Shown one piece after another: positions 11,449 to 23,402 of a stretch of 64,000 nucleotides of DNA (position 1 is the stretch's first letter; the number at the start of each line of letters is the position of its first letter). A program made the position numbers and the translations under genes. Source of the DNA: Sisyra terminalis (lineage: Eukaryota; Arthropoda; Insecta; Neuroptera; Sisyridae); the NCBI GenBank assembly GCA_958496175.1, contig OY292276.1, positions 50,109,080 through 50,173,079 of the forward strand. The letters run 5' to 3'. The notes beneath the pieces are model-generated. The model made no database searches and was not told the DNA's origin. It saw only the letters and a program-made list of their open reading frames with translations.

Positions 11449-11693
11449 GTATTATGATTTTGATAAAATATTCCATTTGGACACTCTAATGCAGTTGCAG
11501 TTCTTCTTCAATAAACTTCCATTTTAAATTATTAGATAAAATTAATAGTTTTCATTCATTAGTTTCCCTCATTCTATAATACCGTTGACCCATGTTTTGT
11601 GCCCTGTCATTGGTTTTTTATTTTCTTGTTTTTCTTTTAATTTCGTTGCAAAAATTTGGACTTTCTTCTACTACCCTTACCATAAGTTTGAAT
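11449..11693. other. No recognisable feature
   Basis: AT-rich spacer between two palindromic elements. Confidence 0.5.
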
Positions 11694-11835
11694 ATTTGTA
11701 TAAATTGGTAAAAATATTCAGAGGACAAGGATCAAATATAATAATCGGTTATTGAGCCTTAAATATTTTTACCAATTTATCATCATCGAGGATCTAAAAC
11801 TCTACAATAATCATCATCGAGGATTTGTATAAATT
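11694..11835 (+). mobile_element. Deleted palindromic element FB2 with 13 bp target duplication
   Basis: The element 11707-11822 keeps both outer arms of FB1 (GGTAAAAATATTCAGAGGAC; AAATATTTTTACC) and its tail (CTCTACAATA). The palindrome centre is reduced to GGTTATTGAGCCTT, and ATCATCATCGAGGA is duplicated in the tail. A perfect 13 bp repeat, ATTTGTATAAATT, flanks it (11694-11706, 11823-11835). The internally deleted form still has clean ends, so it probably moved as such. Confidence 0.8.
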
Positions 11836-12430
11836 TTCAATATTTTTCCTCCAATTAAACAACAAAATACAGATGTCTTCAAATTGGGAACAACTCGATT
11901 GCATTGAAGACAAAATGAAATTTTGCCTGAAGACATTTCAGACCAAAACAGGCGGATTTCATTAAAATGCTTCAACGTCCTCTCACCATTTCCACATATA
12001 ATATATTATTTTCACTTGAATTCAAAACCATTACAATTCGTGGGGACTGTAATCAACGTAAAGCTGCATAATATTATAAAACGAATATAGAGAAATAAAT
12101 ATGCATAGATACTGACTTATATGCGGAGAGTTGTCAGTCCGCCACTTTCACCAAGGAGCTAGTTATTTTTTTCAGAAAGTTTTTTTTTTCGAGAAAATAG
12201 CCTATGAATTATGAGATAAAAGAGATAAATTCAAAAGAAAAGAAGTGGGAATTTATTTCGTTAAACAATACACATGCAACTTGGAATTTTGCACAATATT
12301 TAAATTTGATCTATTTAATTAAAAGTGTTAATTAATTATCATTTGGCATTGCATATGTGTGCAAATTGAATGCTTTTCGTTGGATGTCAACATCCCTTTA
12401 GTGTTGCAAGTGGAGGAGATGGTATTTAAT
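11836..12430. other. No recognisable feature
   Basis: AT-rich sequence without motif or repeat that I recognise. Confidence 0.5.
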
Positions 12431-12810
12431 CTATATAATAGAAAATTCACACGCAATACAGTACTTCCCACTTTTACACGGTAATAATGGTGAAGATGCA
12501 TTAATTAGACCAGATATATAAGCGTTGAAGCAATTTATTTTAATAATATGTTCATTCATGGAAAGAATAAAATATGAATGAGCAGGCAAAGACGAAATTA
12601 AGCAATGGAGGAATTGAAAGTTGCCAAGACGAAACGAAAAGTTTGGTGAGAATTCGAAAACTTTGATCATATAACAGCACTGAGACGAGGCATAGTAGTA
12701 CTCATGCAAATTTCTTGTGACATCATCTTTGCTGTTATTAAGTACATCATCTCTGTCCACATCATTAATACCAACTTGTCTCAATTGTTCAATTAGAGCG
12801 ATTTTTTTTC
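12431..12810 (-). CDS. Possible exon or orphan open frame (126 codons)
   Basis: This is the longest uninterrupted frame in the window outside the palindromic G+C-rich island. On the minus strand it can begin after a TTTTCAG acceptor at 12811-12813 and runs to a TAG at 12431-12433; the first ATG-like start would be internal. The first third is hydrophilic (IALIEQLRQVGINDVDRDD) and the rest is Cys/Phe-rich. No domain is recognised. Entering with two leading bases, it matches the phase of the signal-peptide exon at 44371-44467, but a 31.6 kb intron would be needed and phase agreement alone is a one-in-three event. It could equally be chance or a decayed mobile-element frame. Confidence 0.25.
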
Positions 12811-13379
12811 CTGAAAATTACCGGCTTGGGCAATCGCGCTGCAATGATGCAAAATGTAAAAGTCACATAATGAAATAATTATCGCTAATCTGAATATTGT
12901 TAGACGTCTTACGTGATTACTGTTTTTTTTTTATTGCTTGATTATTTCAATTTTTCAAATATTTCTGGTTAATTTGCGAGTGCGGCGTTTTTATAGGCAT
13001 AGGAATCGGATTCGAATTTACGCGGCTATAATGTCAAGGCTTTTGGAAAGTTCTTTGATATTTCAATTCTAAACTATGCTCATCTGAAAATTGCATGCTA
13101 TTGAGAAACTGTAATTGTTGTGGATATTAGTTGAACATCTTTTAAAGTCATTTTGCAAACAAATAATTACTAATATTAAACAGGGTGTCTCGAGTACAGA
13201 TCAAGAAATACCAGCAATTTTGCGTTGAATTTTTTATCAAAAAATTCCTATGAATCATAATTTATTTCTCCTTTTGTATCAATTTAATTATCTCTTGGAT
13301 AAATCATGCTTTTTCTCTTAAAGTGACTAGAAGCCATTCAATAAAAAATTTCATAACTTATTTTTTTCGTCATCCAAAA
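12811..13379. other. No recognisable feature
   Basis: AT-rich DNA up to the mariner insertion. Confidence 0.5.
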
Positions 13380-14657
13380 TATTTGGTTGGGGAAAAAGAA
13401 ATCTAATATTTCTACGTGAACTTCAAAGCTTTATTTAATATGTTTTGGATTGTTCGAATTGAGTCCAAAATGCATCGTTTTGTTCTATAATTTGCTGTTA
13501 TTTTAAGGGCAGCTTTATATTACCTCTCTAATATAGACCTTGGTCCCTATTATCGAAAACTCTAGGAACTGCTTTTCATAATCTTCTCTTGATGCCAATT
13601 TCTTATCACTAAAAAAACGTTGCAAGAAAAAGATGATAATCGCTTGGTGCCAAGTTTGGACTATATGATGGATGCATCAAAACTTCCCAATCAAGCTCCC
13701 GGATTTTCTGGCGAATCACTTTAAACGTGGGTGACCTGGTGTTGTTCTGATGGAACATAACATCTATTCTGTTGGCCAATTTTGGCAATTTTTTCTGATC
13801 AATCGCTAGCTCCAATCGATCCAATTGTTGATATTAGAGATTCGAATTTAGTGTTTCGTTGGTATAGTAGCAATTCTTAGTAAATTATTCCTTTCCAGTC
13901 CCTCTAAATGTATATCAGAACCTTCCTGGTCATCCATCCTGGTTCTAGTTTGGCCACCGTTTGAGCTACTTCACTGTGCTTTTACCAAGATAGTTTTAGT
14001 TCAATATTGTCGTATGTGATCCATTTTTCATCCCTATTCACCATTCATTAAAGGAATGGGTAGCTTTCATTCCATTTGGAAGGCTTTGTAAATGGAAATT
14101 CGATCCATCATGTTTTTGGTGATAATTAGTGTGGCACCCAAACATCTAACTTGTTTTTGAATCCAGCCTTGCATAATTGACTTAAAACTGTTTTATGATC
14201 GATATTTAGCTTCGAGGCGTTGTTGTAACCACTATCATGCTGGTTAACTTCGATTATCTTTATGACTTTACGACATTTTTGACGACGAATCTGCACGTAC
14301 GGGGTGCATCTTTAACATCAAAAATATCTGAACGGAAAATTGTATATAATTAGCTGTTATAGTATCGAAACCATAAACTCCATTCACAGTTTCTATCGCC
14401 TGGCATACATTTTCGCCTTTACCAAAGAAAAACTGTAAAATGTACCGAATTTTCTCTATGTTAACTTCCATTTTAACACCCTGTAATTCACAATTAAATG
14501 GACCGAACAAAAAACAGCAAAAAGAATGTATTTAGTGCAAAATATCACCTTCACAATGAGCATAAATCTTTAATTGTTTGATCGATGTCTTACGAGATAT
14601 CGATAACTACAGGATTCTACCGAAAAAATTATGGATTTCTTTTTTCTTAACCGAATA
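13380..14657 (-). mobile_element. Full-length but dead mariner (irritans/Hsmar-like)
   Basis: Terminal inverted repeats TTTGGTTGGGGAAAAAGAAA (from 13382) and, inverted, TTCGGTTAAGAAAAAAGAAA (to 14655) sit inside TA at 13380-13381 and 14656-14657. This is the TA target duplication expected for the family. The total of about 1.28 kb is the usual mariner length. The interior is a transposase gene on the minus strand with multiple frameshifts and stops. The TIR sequence and the MEVNIEKIRYILQFFFGKGE start place it among irritans/cecropia-type mariners. Confidence 0.93.
13450..14471 (-). pseudogene. Mariner transposase pseudogene
   Basis: Cut-and-paste DD34D transposase remnant. The start is the ATG at 14471; the first 54 or so codons are intact (IRYILQFFFGKGENVCQAIE, then VNGVYGFDTITANY, the N-terminal HTH). 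Next comes a stop-ridden section still showing LNIDHKTVLSQLCKAG, KNMMDR and RDEKWITYDN (first catalytic Asp kept, near 14030). An open segment at 13824-13609 reads LDRLELAI, MFHQNN, WEVLMHPSYSPNLAPSDYHLF. The second Asp (HQDN in the family) is Asn at 13744-13746, and the third (SPDLAPSDY) is Asn at 13654-13656. C-terminal remnants (SDKKLASREDY, NRDQGLY, LPLK) continue to about 13450. It is non-functional by frame and by active site. Confidence 0.93.
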
Positions 14658-15636
14658 TCATAAAATTTTCCTGCAAACTAGCTACTGGTTTTAAAATAAT
14701 TTTTCAAATACTTAAAATTGTTATGAATTATAAATTTTTGTCTATCAAAGTTATTGCACTGTAATAAGATAACCAGTTGGTCCAAATTTTGTTGTTAAAA
14801 CACTGCTGATATGCACAATACTAGTGTCTTGGAGAATAGTAGTCGGATGGTCAAGAACTAAAAAATATGATACACCATATGTCTTTCAGAAGGCATTTGC
14901 CCTTCAGAAAGGGTTGTAAAATTGAAAAATCTATATTGCTACTCTATTTTATCCCTAAAAAAAGAACTGATTTCCGAAGTTCCGGAATCGTAGAAATAAA
15001 TTCTCAGCAGTTTTATTATCAACTATATTATGGAATGATTTAGGTATAAAGTTGTACTTTTGAATCATCATCGAACAAAATAGGGTTGCTTCTTTTTATA
15101 ATTCATATAACCGAAATAGTTTTGACACTTTCTAGAATGGAATGATGGGGCTAAGGGTTATAGGATAGAAAATGTTTAAAAAATATCAAAAGTTTGTCAA
15201 GACCTGTTTTTTTTTGCTGATTATAACCAAATAAACTCTAATTGCTCTAAAGCTCTTTTGTAAAATCTAAGCTAGAAAAAAACCAACCATTAACACCTTG
15301 GGGTTAGCAATTCCCCCTCTTTCATCTCAACCTATCCATCGAGTTGGGCTTCAACGTAATCAACGTTTAGTAGTATTGTTTCATAATATTTTTAATAGAA
15401 AATGATTCCGAAGGATAAATTAATTATTGTTTGAGAATTTTTAAAAAAACTTCAAGTCGTTCCACTATTCTATTAAGTATTTTTTCGAAAAAAAAGCCAC
15501 GTCAACTGGAAAACTGCACAACTCTTACAAAAACTGAGTCACTCATTAATTCTGCGATGAAAAGGTAATTTTTTCAATACAATACCGAAAAAAATTAATA
15601 TAATCATAAAAGATTATCAAAGAATATTTCGTTGGA
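14658..15636. other. No recognisable feature
   Basis: AT-rich DNA between the mariner and a SINE. No repeat or frame was recognised. Confidence 0.5.
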
Positions 15637-15813
15637 GTATACCGGTGGCCGAGTGGTCAAAGTTGCCATTCCAAACCTGATAAATGCTGGATTCTCGTAT
15701 CGAGTAAATTTTCAAAATTTTTAGATTTACAGTTTTTCAGTTTTTCATTAATCCTAGATTTACTAAAAATCTTGAAAATTATAAAGTTGCGATAAAGAAC
15801 AATAACAAAAAAA
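15637..15813 (+). mobile_element. tRNA-derived SINE, copy S2 (diverged)
   Basis: The A box GTGGCCGAGTGG is at 15645-15656. The B box region is decayed (GCTGGATTCTCGTATCGAG), having lost part of GGTTCGA. The body is recognisable by ATCCTAGATTTACTAAA. It is more diverged than S4-S6, so probably old. Confidence 0.7.
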
Positions 15814-16489
15814 GAGGAAAATATATGTAGAAGTGTTGAGAATCGTTGTCTTTACTATCCAGAATACCCTAAATAATTTATCAATATGATTGTTTATATA
15901 AAAAATCTTGAAATTCTACGAACTAAAAATGAAAGGTACTATTTTAAATAATTACAGCAAAAGAAAACTTATTTCTTTTTCTCCTTTTCGCCCTTTCTAT
16001 TTCCATTACTAAAACTTTAAGTGGATTCATAAGAAAAGTAATTAGTAATCCAAATGAAGGTAGACCAAATTATTTTTGATACGAAAAAAAAAATCATTTA
16101 AAATCTATTCGTCTTGCAATTTCTCTAATTACATCTTGAACAAACAATTTCTTTTTAAAATTAATAAATTTTAAATCTCTATTTATCCTAATTACCTGTT
16201 GCTTTCACCTCAGTCATTACCGAGTCCATCTATGGACATTCATAGGTCAATTTTCGATGTACTTGACCATCAAAACTGCATTCTTCTACAAGCATTTTTT
16301 TGTATTGCATTCACCACTGGTAGACCGAATGTGTTACATTCGTTTACGTTACTTTTGATTGTGTGAAAAAAAAGCCGTCAATATAATGAATAATTATATC
16401 GTATTGTAGCGTAATTGTAACATAATACGCATACATTATAAATGTTAAATTCCGTATAGAATAAAAAATCCATGTTGTACAGTTTGTGT
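15814..16489. other. No recognisable feature
   Basis: AT-rich. On the minus strand, about 16345-16205 contains short open pieces (for example MLVEECSFDGQVHRKLTYEC then a stop) followed by a GTAATT donor-like site. I do not call an exon. Confidence 0.35.
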
Positions 16490-16697
16490 GATGGGCAGAT
16501 AGTAAACATAGAGGGAAATTAGCAAAGTCACACGTAAAGATCTATCAGCAACAAACACTGTTCTGTGTTTGTTTTATTTTGAAAAGAAAGGAAGTAGGCA
16601 AACGGGAGACTTCTGTGGCGGACACCGGAAGAGTTCCGCACGGTTTGACCTCCATTCGAGACCGTTCCAAGACTGCCTCATATTTGTTGGCAGTATA
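16490..16697. other. CpG-rich patch with open frames, identity unknown
   Basis: The stretch 16608-16680 is G+C-rich with at least six CpG in about 75 bp, abrupt against its surroundings. On the plus strand a 68-codon frame without ATG runs to TAA at 16695-16697 (includes KRETSVADTGRVPHGLTSIR). On the minus strand ATG at about 16682 opens 35 codons (MRQSWNGLEWRSNRAELFRC). It may be an exon, a promoter-type CpG patch or a transposon remnant. No domain is recognised and no splice pair is convincing. Confidence 0.25.
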
Positions 16698-17055
16698 ATA
16701 TTTGTACGAATGGCCTTAAAATAACTTGAATATGTTTATGCTTGTTAAATAAAAGTAATAATTATCTTTATGGAAGTCAACGATTACCGAAGTGTTAATA
16801 AAGGTGCACACTTTTCATAAGACAAGTTCAACAGATTTCCACATATAACAATATACTTGTGATAAATTAAAACCAAGGGTACTTTTATTACTATCAATTT
16901 GCATTGTTTACTTTTCTTAAACGCTCAATATCAACATTGGTTTTTAACAATAATAAATCCATAACTGTACTGAACTTCGTAAAGTTTTCTTTATCATACT
17001 AGTTCATTGTTTTTGGGAGTTACGATCGTTAATCTCAGTTTTTATTACAATAAAA

Positions 17056-17317
17056 ATGACTCGTTTATTTTGAAAGTGGCGTAAGTCCATTTCAAGGACG
17101 GTCTATATGGTGATTCTTCTTCTTGTAACTAGAATAAAGTATGTTATTTATTTAACTGCTAAGTTTTGACAAATTACTGTTTTCATTTTAGTTGTTAACA
17201 AAAACGCCAATTATTCCCTCCTCCTTAGTATCTTATGTTGCTACGGTTAAAAATGATAACACTATAGGGATTGCTCTTGAAATGGACTTAACTCACTTTC
17301 AAAATAAACGGTTCAAA
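17056..17317 (-). mobile_element. MITE family A, copy 2 (inverted)
   Basis: Same element as 718-985 in opposite orientation: ATGACTCGTTTATTTTGAAA at the left and AAAATAAACGGTTCA at the right. The interior matches at high identity (CGTCCTTGAAATGGAC complement, AAGAAGAAGAATCACC complement). A 70-codon frame inside (17192-17401) is repeat sequence, not a gene. Confidence 0.85.
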
Positions 17318-17938
17318 TTATTGTCAATGTTGCTAAGTATCCACATTCAATTCCTTTTCCATACTCATCCTCTTACCATTCTTCCTGTTGGACTTACTAT
17401 TTAGATGTCCTTCCTTACCTATTTTTGTTTTGAGTCTTCAACTCAAAATTATCCTTTCCTACCACCCAATTTAATCCCTGTTCTTGTGGCGTCAACATTA
17501 ACATTTGATATTACTACTAAGATTTTAGCTCTTTGGTCTCTTAGCTCTTAGTATCCGGTAGAGGACAGGGAAACGAAGTGAGTTACCGGAATAAAAACCA
17601 AAACAATGGATTCAGTAGATTACTATTTTAGTAAATCTTTATTTAAAAGTTAAAAGATAAATTCCAAATAATAAAATAGCTATTTAATAGTTATAATAGT
17701 TGTAAGTAATAACACTGATAAAGCAAAGAAAAAATAAAACGTTGTTAAGAGTTTTCCGACGTTACACTCCCGTTCGAGTACAACATTGGGTATTTTAGAA
17801 ATGTTTGTAATTTATCTATATTCTAAGATCAAAAACTAGGATATGAACTATTTTATTTAATTAGAATCAGTGGCGTAGAGTGCAATTTCGCCACCCGGAG
17901 CCGAACATGGACATACAGTATACAGTGCTTATGTTATA
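17318..17938. other. No confident feature
   Basis: Contains CAGTGGCGTAGAG at 17869, which resembles a hAT-type end, but no partner end was found. Otherwise AT-rich. Confidence 0.35.
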
Positions 17939-18207
17939 TTATATGAGCCATTTATTTTTAAAGTGAGTTAAGTCCATTTCAAGAACAGTCCCTATAGTAT
18001 TATCGTTTTTTACCATAGGAACATAAGATACTAAGGAGGGGGGAATAATTGGCGTTTTTGTTAACAACTAAAATGAAATCAGTTATTTGTGAAAACTTAG
18101 CAGTTAAATAATTCACATACTTTGTTCTAGTTACAAGAAGAAGAATTACCGTATAGGCCGTCTTTGAAATGGACTTACGCCACTTTCATAATAAACGAGC
18201 CATATAT
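17939..18207 (+). mobile_element. MITE family A, copy 3
   Basis: Direct copy of 718-985: TATATGAGCCATTTATTTTT at the left, GAAATGGACTTACGCCACTT near the right, ending AACGAGCCATATAT. The length (about 269 bp) and interior agree with copy 1. Confidence 0.85.
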
Positions 18208-18446
18208 GACCAATGCTTTCTTCATGACTCAATATTTCACATCGAAATTTGGAGATTCTATCTCTGTTTACCTAAATTGATCCAGCGTATAACATGAAAT
18301 GTGCATCTGCCTACTGCTGCCCACTGATGCCGGGCATTAGTACTACTGTAGTACTGTTCAATACAGTTTCGTATAGTGCTGTATATCACTATTGCCAATT
18401 ATTGGCCAATTATTACGCGGAAAATGTTGTTATTAAAAACTATAAA

Positions 18447-18613
18447 TTCCAATCTTCCGCACGGTGAAAAATGTGCCAAGATATGGCGCTGCCACAATAG
18501 TGTTAACTTATATTACCATAGTTGTCTTACAAAGTTTCGATTCTATACTACAAACAAATTAATGTCGGTGTCACATTTTAACAAATTTCCCTTCATACAT
18601 TGCAAGATTAGAA
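18447..18613. mobile_element. MITE family B, copy 1
   Basis: Inverted arms CCAATCTTCCGC...ATATGGCGCTGCCAC and GTGTCACATTTTAACAAATT...TTGCAAGATTAG. The related copy at 32476-32656 shows the same arms more clearly. A 112-codon plus frame overlapping it (18376-18714) is explained by the repeat. Confidence 0.6.
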
Positions 18614-20076
18614 TGTCTTTTTTATACCTTAGTTATCTTTGGTACGTTCTGAATTCTAGCGTTGTTAGTGACAGAAAAGAGAACTATTATCTAGATCTAT
18701 TATTGTGTACATAGACATTGTGAAAAAGTATTCCTATACCGTTCGGACTCCTTATATCTATACTTCGGGGTTAAGGTTGTTTATATAAAAAATATAAATT
18801 TTATTCAAAAGTATCGACAATAAATAAAAAATTTCCTTTTTCTCCTTTGCTCTTTTGACTTATAATTGTAATTCTTGAATTTTATTACAAATACTATTGA
18901 ATTTTTGGAATGACCGCGCTTTCATCAAGTTCGTTGAAGTGAAAAGACTTTTGTCTTTTGTTGGAAAAGACTTTTGTTGGAGAGAGGTGCGATCTCCGAA
19001 TCGAATATTGGGTCAAATAAAGTTAAATATAGGTCCTATATACTTTACCTCTGTAGAATCTATTTAATCTATTTGAATCATTAGTCAAGAAAATTGGTTC
19101 AAAGTTAAATATCTTTCAATTCTTCAATTATTTTAAAAATATTCTCTTCGTGGTCATCTTAAGCAAAATTTCTAATGGATTTATCAATATCAATATGCCG
19201 CCCTATTTCCATGGGCCATCCCCCCCCCCCCGTTGGCATCCAGAAAGCTACGCTACTATCCTTAGTGCTTTGCCAAACTTTGAAAGTATAAAAACTGTAT
19301 ATCTCCACCAAAACCATGTATTGAAAATATATAGTTCTTAGTTGAACTTTGCAAATAAAAATCGATGGGTTTTGGGGAAAATAAAAAATTATGGTACAAA
19401 ACTATATAGGTATATCGTAAAAAATGGTTTGGTCAAAAGAAGTGGACGAAAACTTATTGAAAACCTGTTTTTTAAATCAATAAAACCAACCAGTTCTCTA
19501 AACAAATTTCAATTCATAAGGTTAGAAGACAAATGTAATATTTTCATGCTTTAAAAAATGTTTCATCGCCCTAAAAAATAGCGACAGTAGTGGATTCAGG
19601 TTGAAGAAAATTCTGGGCCTTTTCCCCATAAAAAGGGATCTAAATCCTTCCGAGAAATATCTTAAATTAGTTCTTGAATAATTCACGGATAGTTATTTAT
19701 ATTCGAGTCTTTGTAACTTTAATTTAATTGAAATCCTTGTTTTAAAAAGATAATTGCGATACAATAAAGAAATTGTTTCAAATTTGTAAGAATGTAACGA
19801 CGTACTTTAAAACAATACAACAATCCACTTTTGGAGAATATAATTATCAAGTCAATGGTTCGCGATTTATAGCAAACTTCTCTTCAAAAGCTGGCAAAAA
19901 GTAGTTTTGCAAGTACTTGCCGAAGTCATTTTTTTGATACCAAAAAGAGGTTGAATAAGATAAATGTTCAAATTGTGATTTGTACTTATCTGTAATTTTC
20001 TTTTTCAAGAGTTAAAATCGATTGTATTCTTTGTAATTTTTAAGGAAATGATTTAAAATTTTAACGATTTGTAAAG
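18614..20076. other. No gene; poly-C run
   Basis: AT-rich except for a C12 run near 19220-19231. Frames at 19150-19341 and 19342-19554 have no family resemblance or splice context. Confidence 0.4.
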
Positions 20077-20261
20077 CAGGCCATTCACGCTCCGACTTGC
20101 AGTTCAACTAGTGGTCCGACTTTCGAAGTTGGATCTAAAGTCGGACCGTGAATGGTGTTGTTGGAAGTTGGATGTCTAGCAGATCATCTAGGTGATTCAA
20201 CTAGAAGATCCAACTAATAGTTCGACTAGTTGGACTGCAAGTCGGAGCGTAAATGGCCTGT
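20077..20261. mobile_element. MITE with 36 bp terminal inverted repeats
   Basis: CAGGCCATTCACGCTCCGAC (left, continuing through TTGCAGTTCAACTAGT) is mirrored at the right end, ACTAGTTGGACTGCAAGTCG through to GGCCTG at 20261. The interior carries further GTCGGACCGTGAATGG and AGTTGGAT sub-repeats. CAGG ends and length suggest a hAT-like MITE, but the adjacent 8-mers (TTGTAAAG, TTAAGGGT) do not match, so the superfamily is open. Confidence 0.75.
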
Positions 20262-22362
20262 TAAGGGTGATTTTCAACTGTTGAGAATTATATAAATTGT
20301 TTACGGTACTCGCTGGAAGAAAAGCGTGAATTCTTCTCTGAATTCTTTGGAACATATGTGATCTTTCATTCATGAATCATTCATAGATTTGGTGGAAAAA
20401 AAAACTAGTCAGGGTAGTGATCTAGAAAATAAAGTTAGATGAACGGACAGTGTCATATCAATCGAATGTCGGGTCGAAGGAATCTTATAAGGTAATCCCG
20501 CTAATCAAAGCCACTACCGCAACTCTAACAGCACTTACAGGTTCGAAATAAAAAAAAAAATACCTTGTCCACACACTAACAATATCATCTCCAAGATCTA
20601 AGTATCATAAAATATTTGTTCTCTTAATGCTTGAGGTGACTTCGATTATCGGTCATTTAATAAAAACTCTTCATCTTGCATTACACCATTTTTCTGCTAT
20701 ACGGTATTGGATGACCTTTTAGACCACATCCACATTTGTAGCACGCGTTGCCATTTAACACCACATTACCATATTGTTACAAAAAAAAACATACTAAAAC
20801 CCAAAAAAAAAAACATTTGTCAGTGAAGTATTCGTAATACGAATAAAAATCCAAGACAATAAACTTGCCATTATTAGTAAGATGAACTTTCAGGAAATTA
20901 GATAATGATTGACATGATAAAAGCCAGTTAAAAATAGCTTAAGAAACACTTTCATTTTCAGTTCCTCTCTTAAATTGTCACTAACGACTCGACTAAAGAT
21001 CAAATTTTTTACCTCTAAAGTCTGCAAGAATTATAGAAAGTTTCTCAACATTTTTGTTTCATATATTTTATTTTTTTCAATGATATAAATTGTTTCGACA
21101 AAAAATTTAAACTTGAACGCTAAAATAACAATTTTACGGAGTTTAATTTGATTTCAAATTTAATGTGGCCATTGGCAATGAACTTCTTGTATTAATTAAT
21201 TTCTTCTTCTAAACCCATTCTTTTATATTTAACCTGACAAAGAACAGTTAACAATGTGTGAATGATACGTTTACAAAGAGCTGGCAATCCTTTTCAGTTA
21301 ATTGGATTTTCATTAATAATGCATTTATCGTATCGTATAACACGCAACCATTTAATAAAAATAATACGATGTAACTATATATTTATTAATATATAAAACA
21401 AAAATTATATGATTTCGAAACTAATAGTTTCACGATTATAATTTCATAATATTACACACAAAATTACCAAAATATAGAAGTAAAACTTCTGTTTTGTTTC
21501 TCCAAAAAAAAAAAAAAAAAGAACTAATTCGGAACTAATTCGAAGAGAATATATCGCTAATTATAATAGAGTAATTTGAAATAACGTTAATTTTATATTT
21601 AGAATTGAATGGAGATGGTTTAATGCTATGCAAATACTTTTACGCTAAATTACATATTATAAATACCGTAGTTATATGTATGATGTCATTTTATAATAAG
21701 ATTTACAAACATAGCGGGAATTCCAGCCGAGAATTAAAGGTGTTAAAATACAACTGTTTTTGCACCAATGCATATTAAAAGTGTTCGAATAAAAATCTAA
21801 CAAAGATCTGTTAATCGCTTGAAACGAGACATTTATCCATGTTTAACGCAGAAAAGGTAATTAATAATTGAATTATCGTTCAACAGTTATTTGTTGGGCC
21901 AATTTTGAAGTTTTTCAAGGATTTGTGAATACGAACAAGTGGCTGTATTCAATTGATCTTTACTGGGATCTATTGGAGGTGTATTATTATAAATTGAAAA
22001 AAAAATCTTTAGATGGAATGTTTAGTATAATTTATTAACGGTTACTACTCCATTCATGTTACGGTCAAGGCAAAAATTATATTTAAGATTCAGCATTTTT
22101 ATGTACATATACATAACTAGAACAAAAGTTTTTAAATTGCAATGAGTTCAATCAATATTCCGTTTTTTTTAAATTACATTCAAAATTAAAGTAGCAAAAT
22201 CAATTGAAATTATCACCTCTTGTTTCCCAATATATGAACAATACTTAGTTGAATTAAATTGAAAAATCCATATATTACGTTTTTGGTTATATACTTGGTA
22301 TTATTCTTCTAGCCTTAAAACTATACTAAACAATAGGTATCAAATATATTGAGATCAATTTT
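20262..22362. other. No recognisable feature (2.1 kb)
   Basis: AT-rich with A/T homopolymers (A17 at about 21507). Nothing recognised on either strand. Confidence 0.5.
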
Positions 22363-22475
22363 CACATCGAGAAAATTTTCGATATTTCTTGATTACGGAT
22401 TTTATTAACCCTTGAATCACTAAAGACCTTAGTAGTTACAAAGCATTTAATGGTAAATAACAATTAAAAAAAATC
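22363..22475 (+). mobile_element. tRNA-derived SINE, copy S3 (5' truncated)
   Basis: Begins inside the body at CATCGAGAAAATTTTCGATA, then ATTAACCCTTGAATCACTAA, AGTAGTTACAAAGC, GGTAAATAACAATT and an A tract. The tRNA head is absent, as in 5'-truncated SINE insertions. Confidence 0.8.
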
Positions 22476-23402
22476 AAATATTTTCATGAATATTTTATAT
22501 TGGGGTAATGTCCATAATGCACTTGAGTTGTTTATATATTTGTTTACTATTTCGTTATTAAAGTACCAATTTAGTTGTAAAAATTGATATATTTTTAAAA
22601 GAAATTAAACGCCTAAATGGTAGCAAATATTACGGAAAACATCCATTTATAATTTTATGGATTTGTAGAAAATGATAAATTCTACAAAAAAGATCTTTAA
22701 CTTTCTTTTATTGAGTTTACTTGTTCAAAAAATATTAAAAACTTCAAGGCTCTATTATTCAGTAGCAAACTGTGGTTTCTGTAATGCTACCCTTAAATTT
22801 TAAATTTCCATACGCCTGTTGGTCCCTTAAAAAGCCTACAAGCAAAAAATTTAATCCTCCATACTATTGGTGTGTACTATGTACAATGTGCATAGAAACT
22901 ACATACTAAGAATTTTATGAACAGATATTTTATGAACAGAAATTTAAGACAGGTTTGTTTTAAAACTGTTTTCCTTCTATAATAGTTGTTCCGCTGTTTA
23001 TAAATTTTATCTTCTTTAAATGTTTAACGAACATTATTTTAGTTTTAATCCATAAAATAAAATTTAACTAAAGTAGATTATTTAAAGCATATAGAAATGA
23101 GACACTTAAATCCGTTGCGATATCATTATTTGTTGGTGATTTGTGTTACAAATGATTGAACCTCTTGGTGATGATTGGTCCTCTTGTCTTTGTTTATTTC
23201 ATATTTTCTGATTGGCTATTAAAAAAACATCAATTATAAAAATGCTTGTACTTTAATAAGTTTGCTGAAATTTTTTTAAAGTCTTAAGCAGTCAAATCAT
23301 TGAAATTGAAGTGAAACTTATCCAAAGATGCATTTCTTTAAATAAAAGGCTTTATCTGAAGGTATAAGCGTGGTACATTAACCCTAGATAAATATTTTAT
23401 GA
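22476..23402. other. No recognisable feature
   Basis: AT-rich; nothing recognised. Confidence 0.5.

Noticed and set aside
17192..17404. 70-codon plus-strand frame
   Set aside because: Falls within MITE family A copy 2; not conserved in copies 1 and 3.
17869..17910. hAT end (CAGTGGCGTAGAG)
   Set aside because: No matching second end or 8 bp duplication was found.
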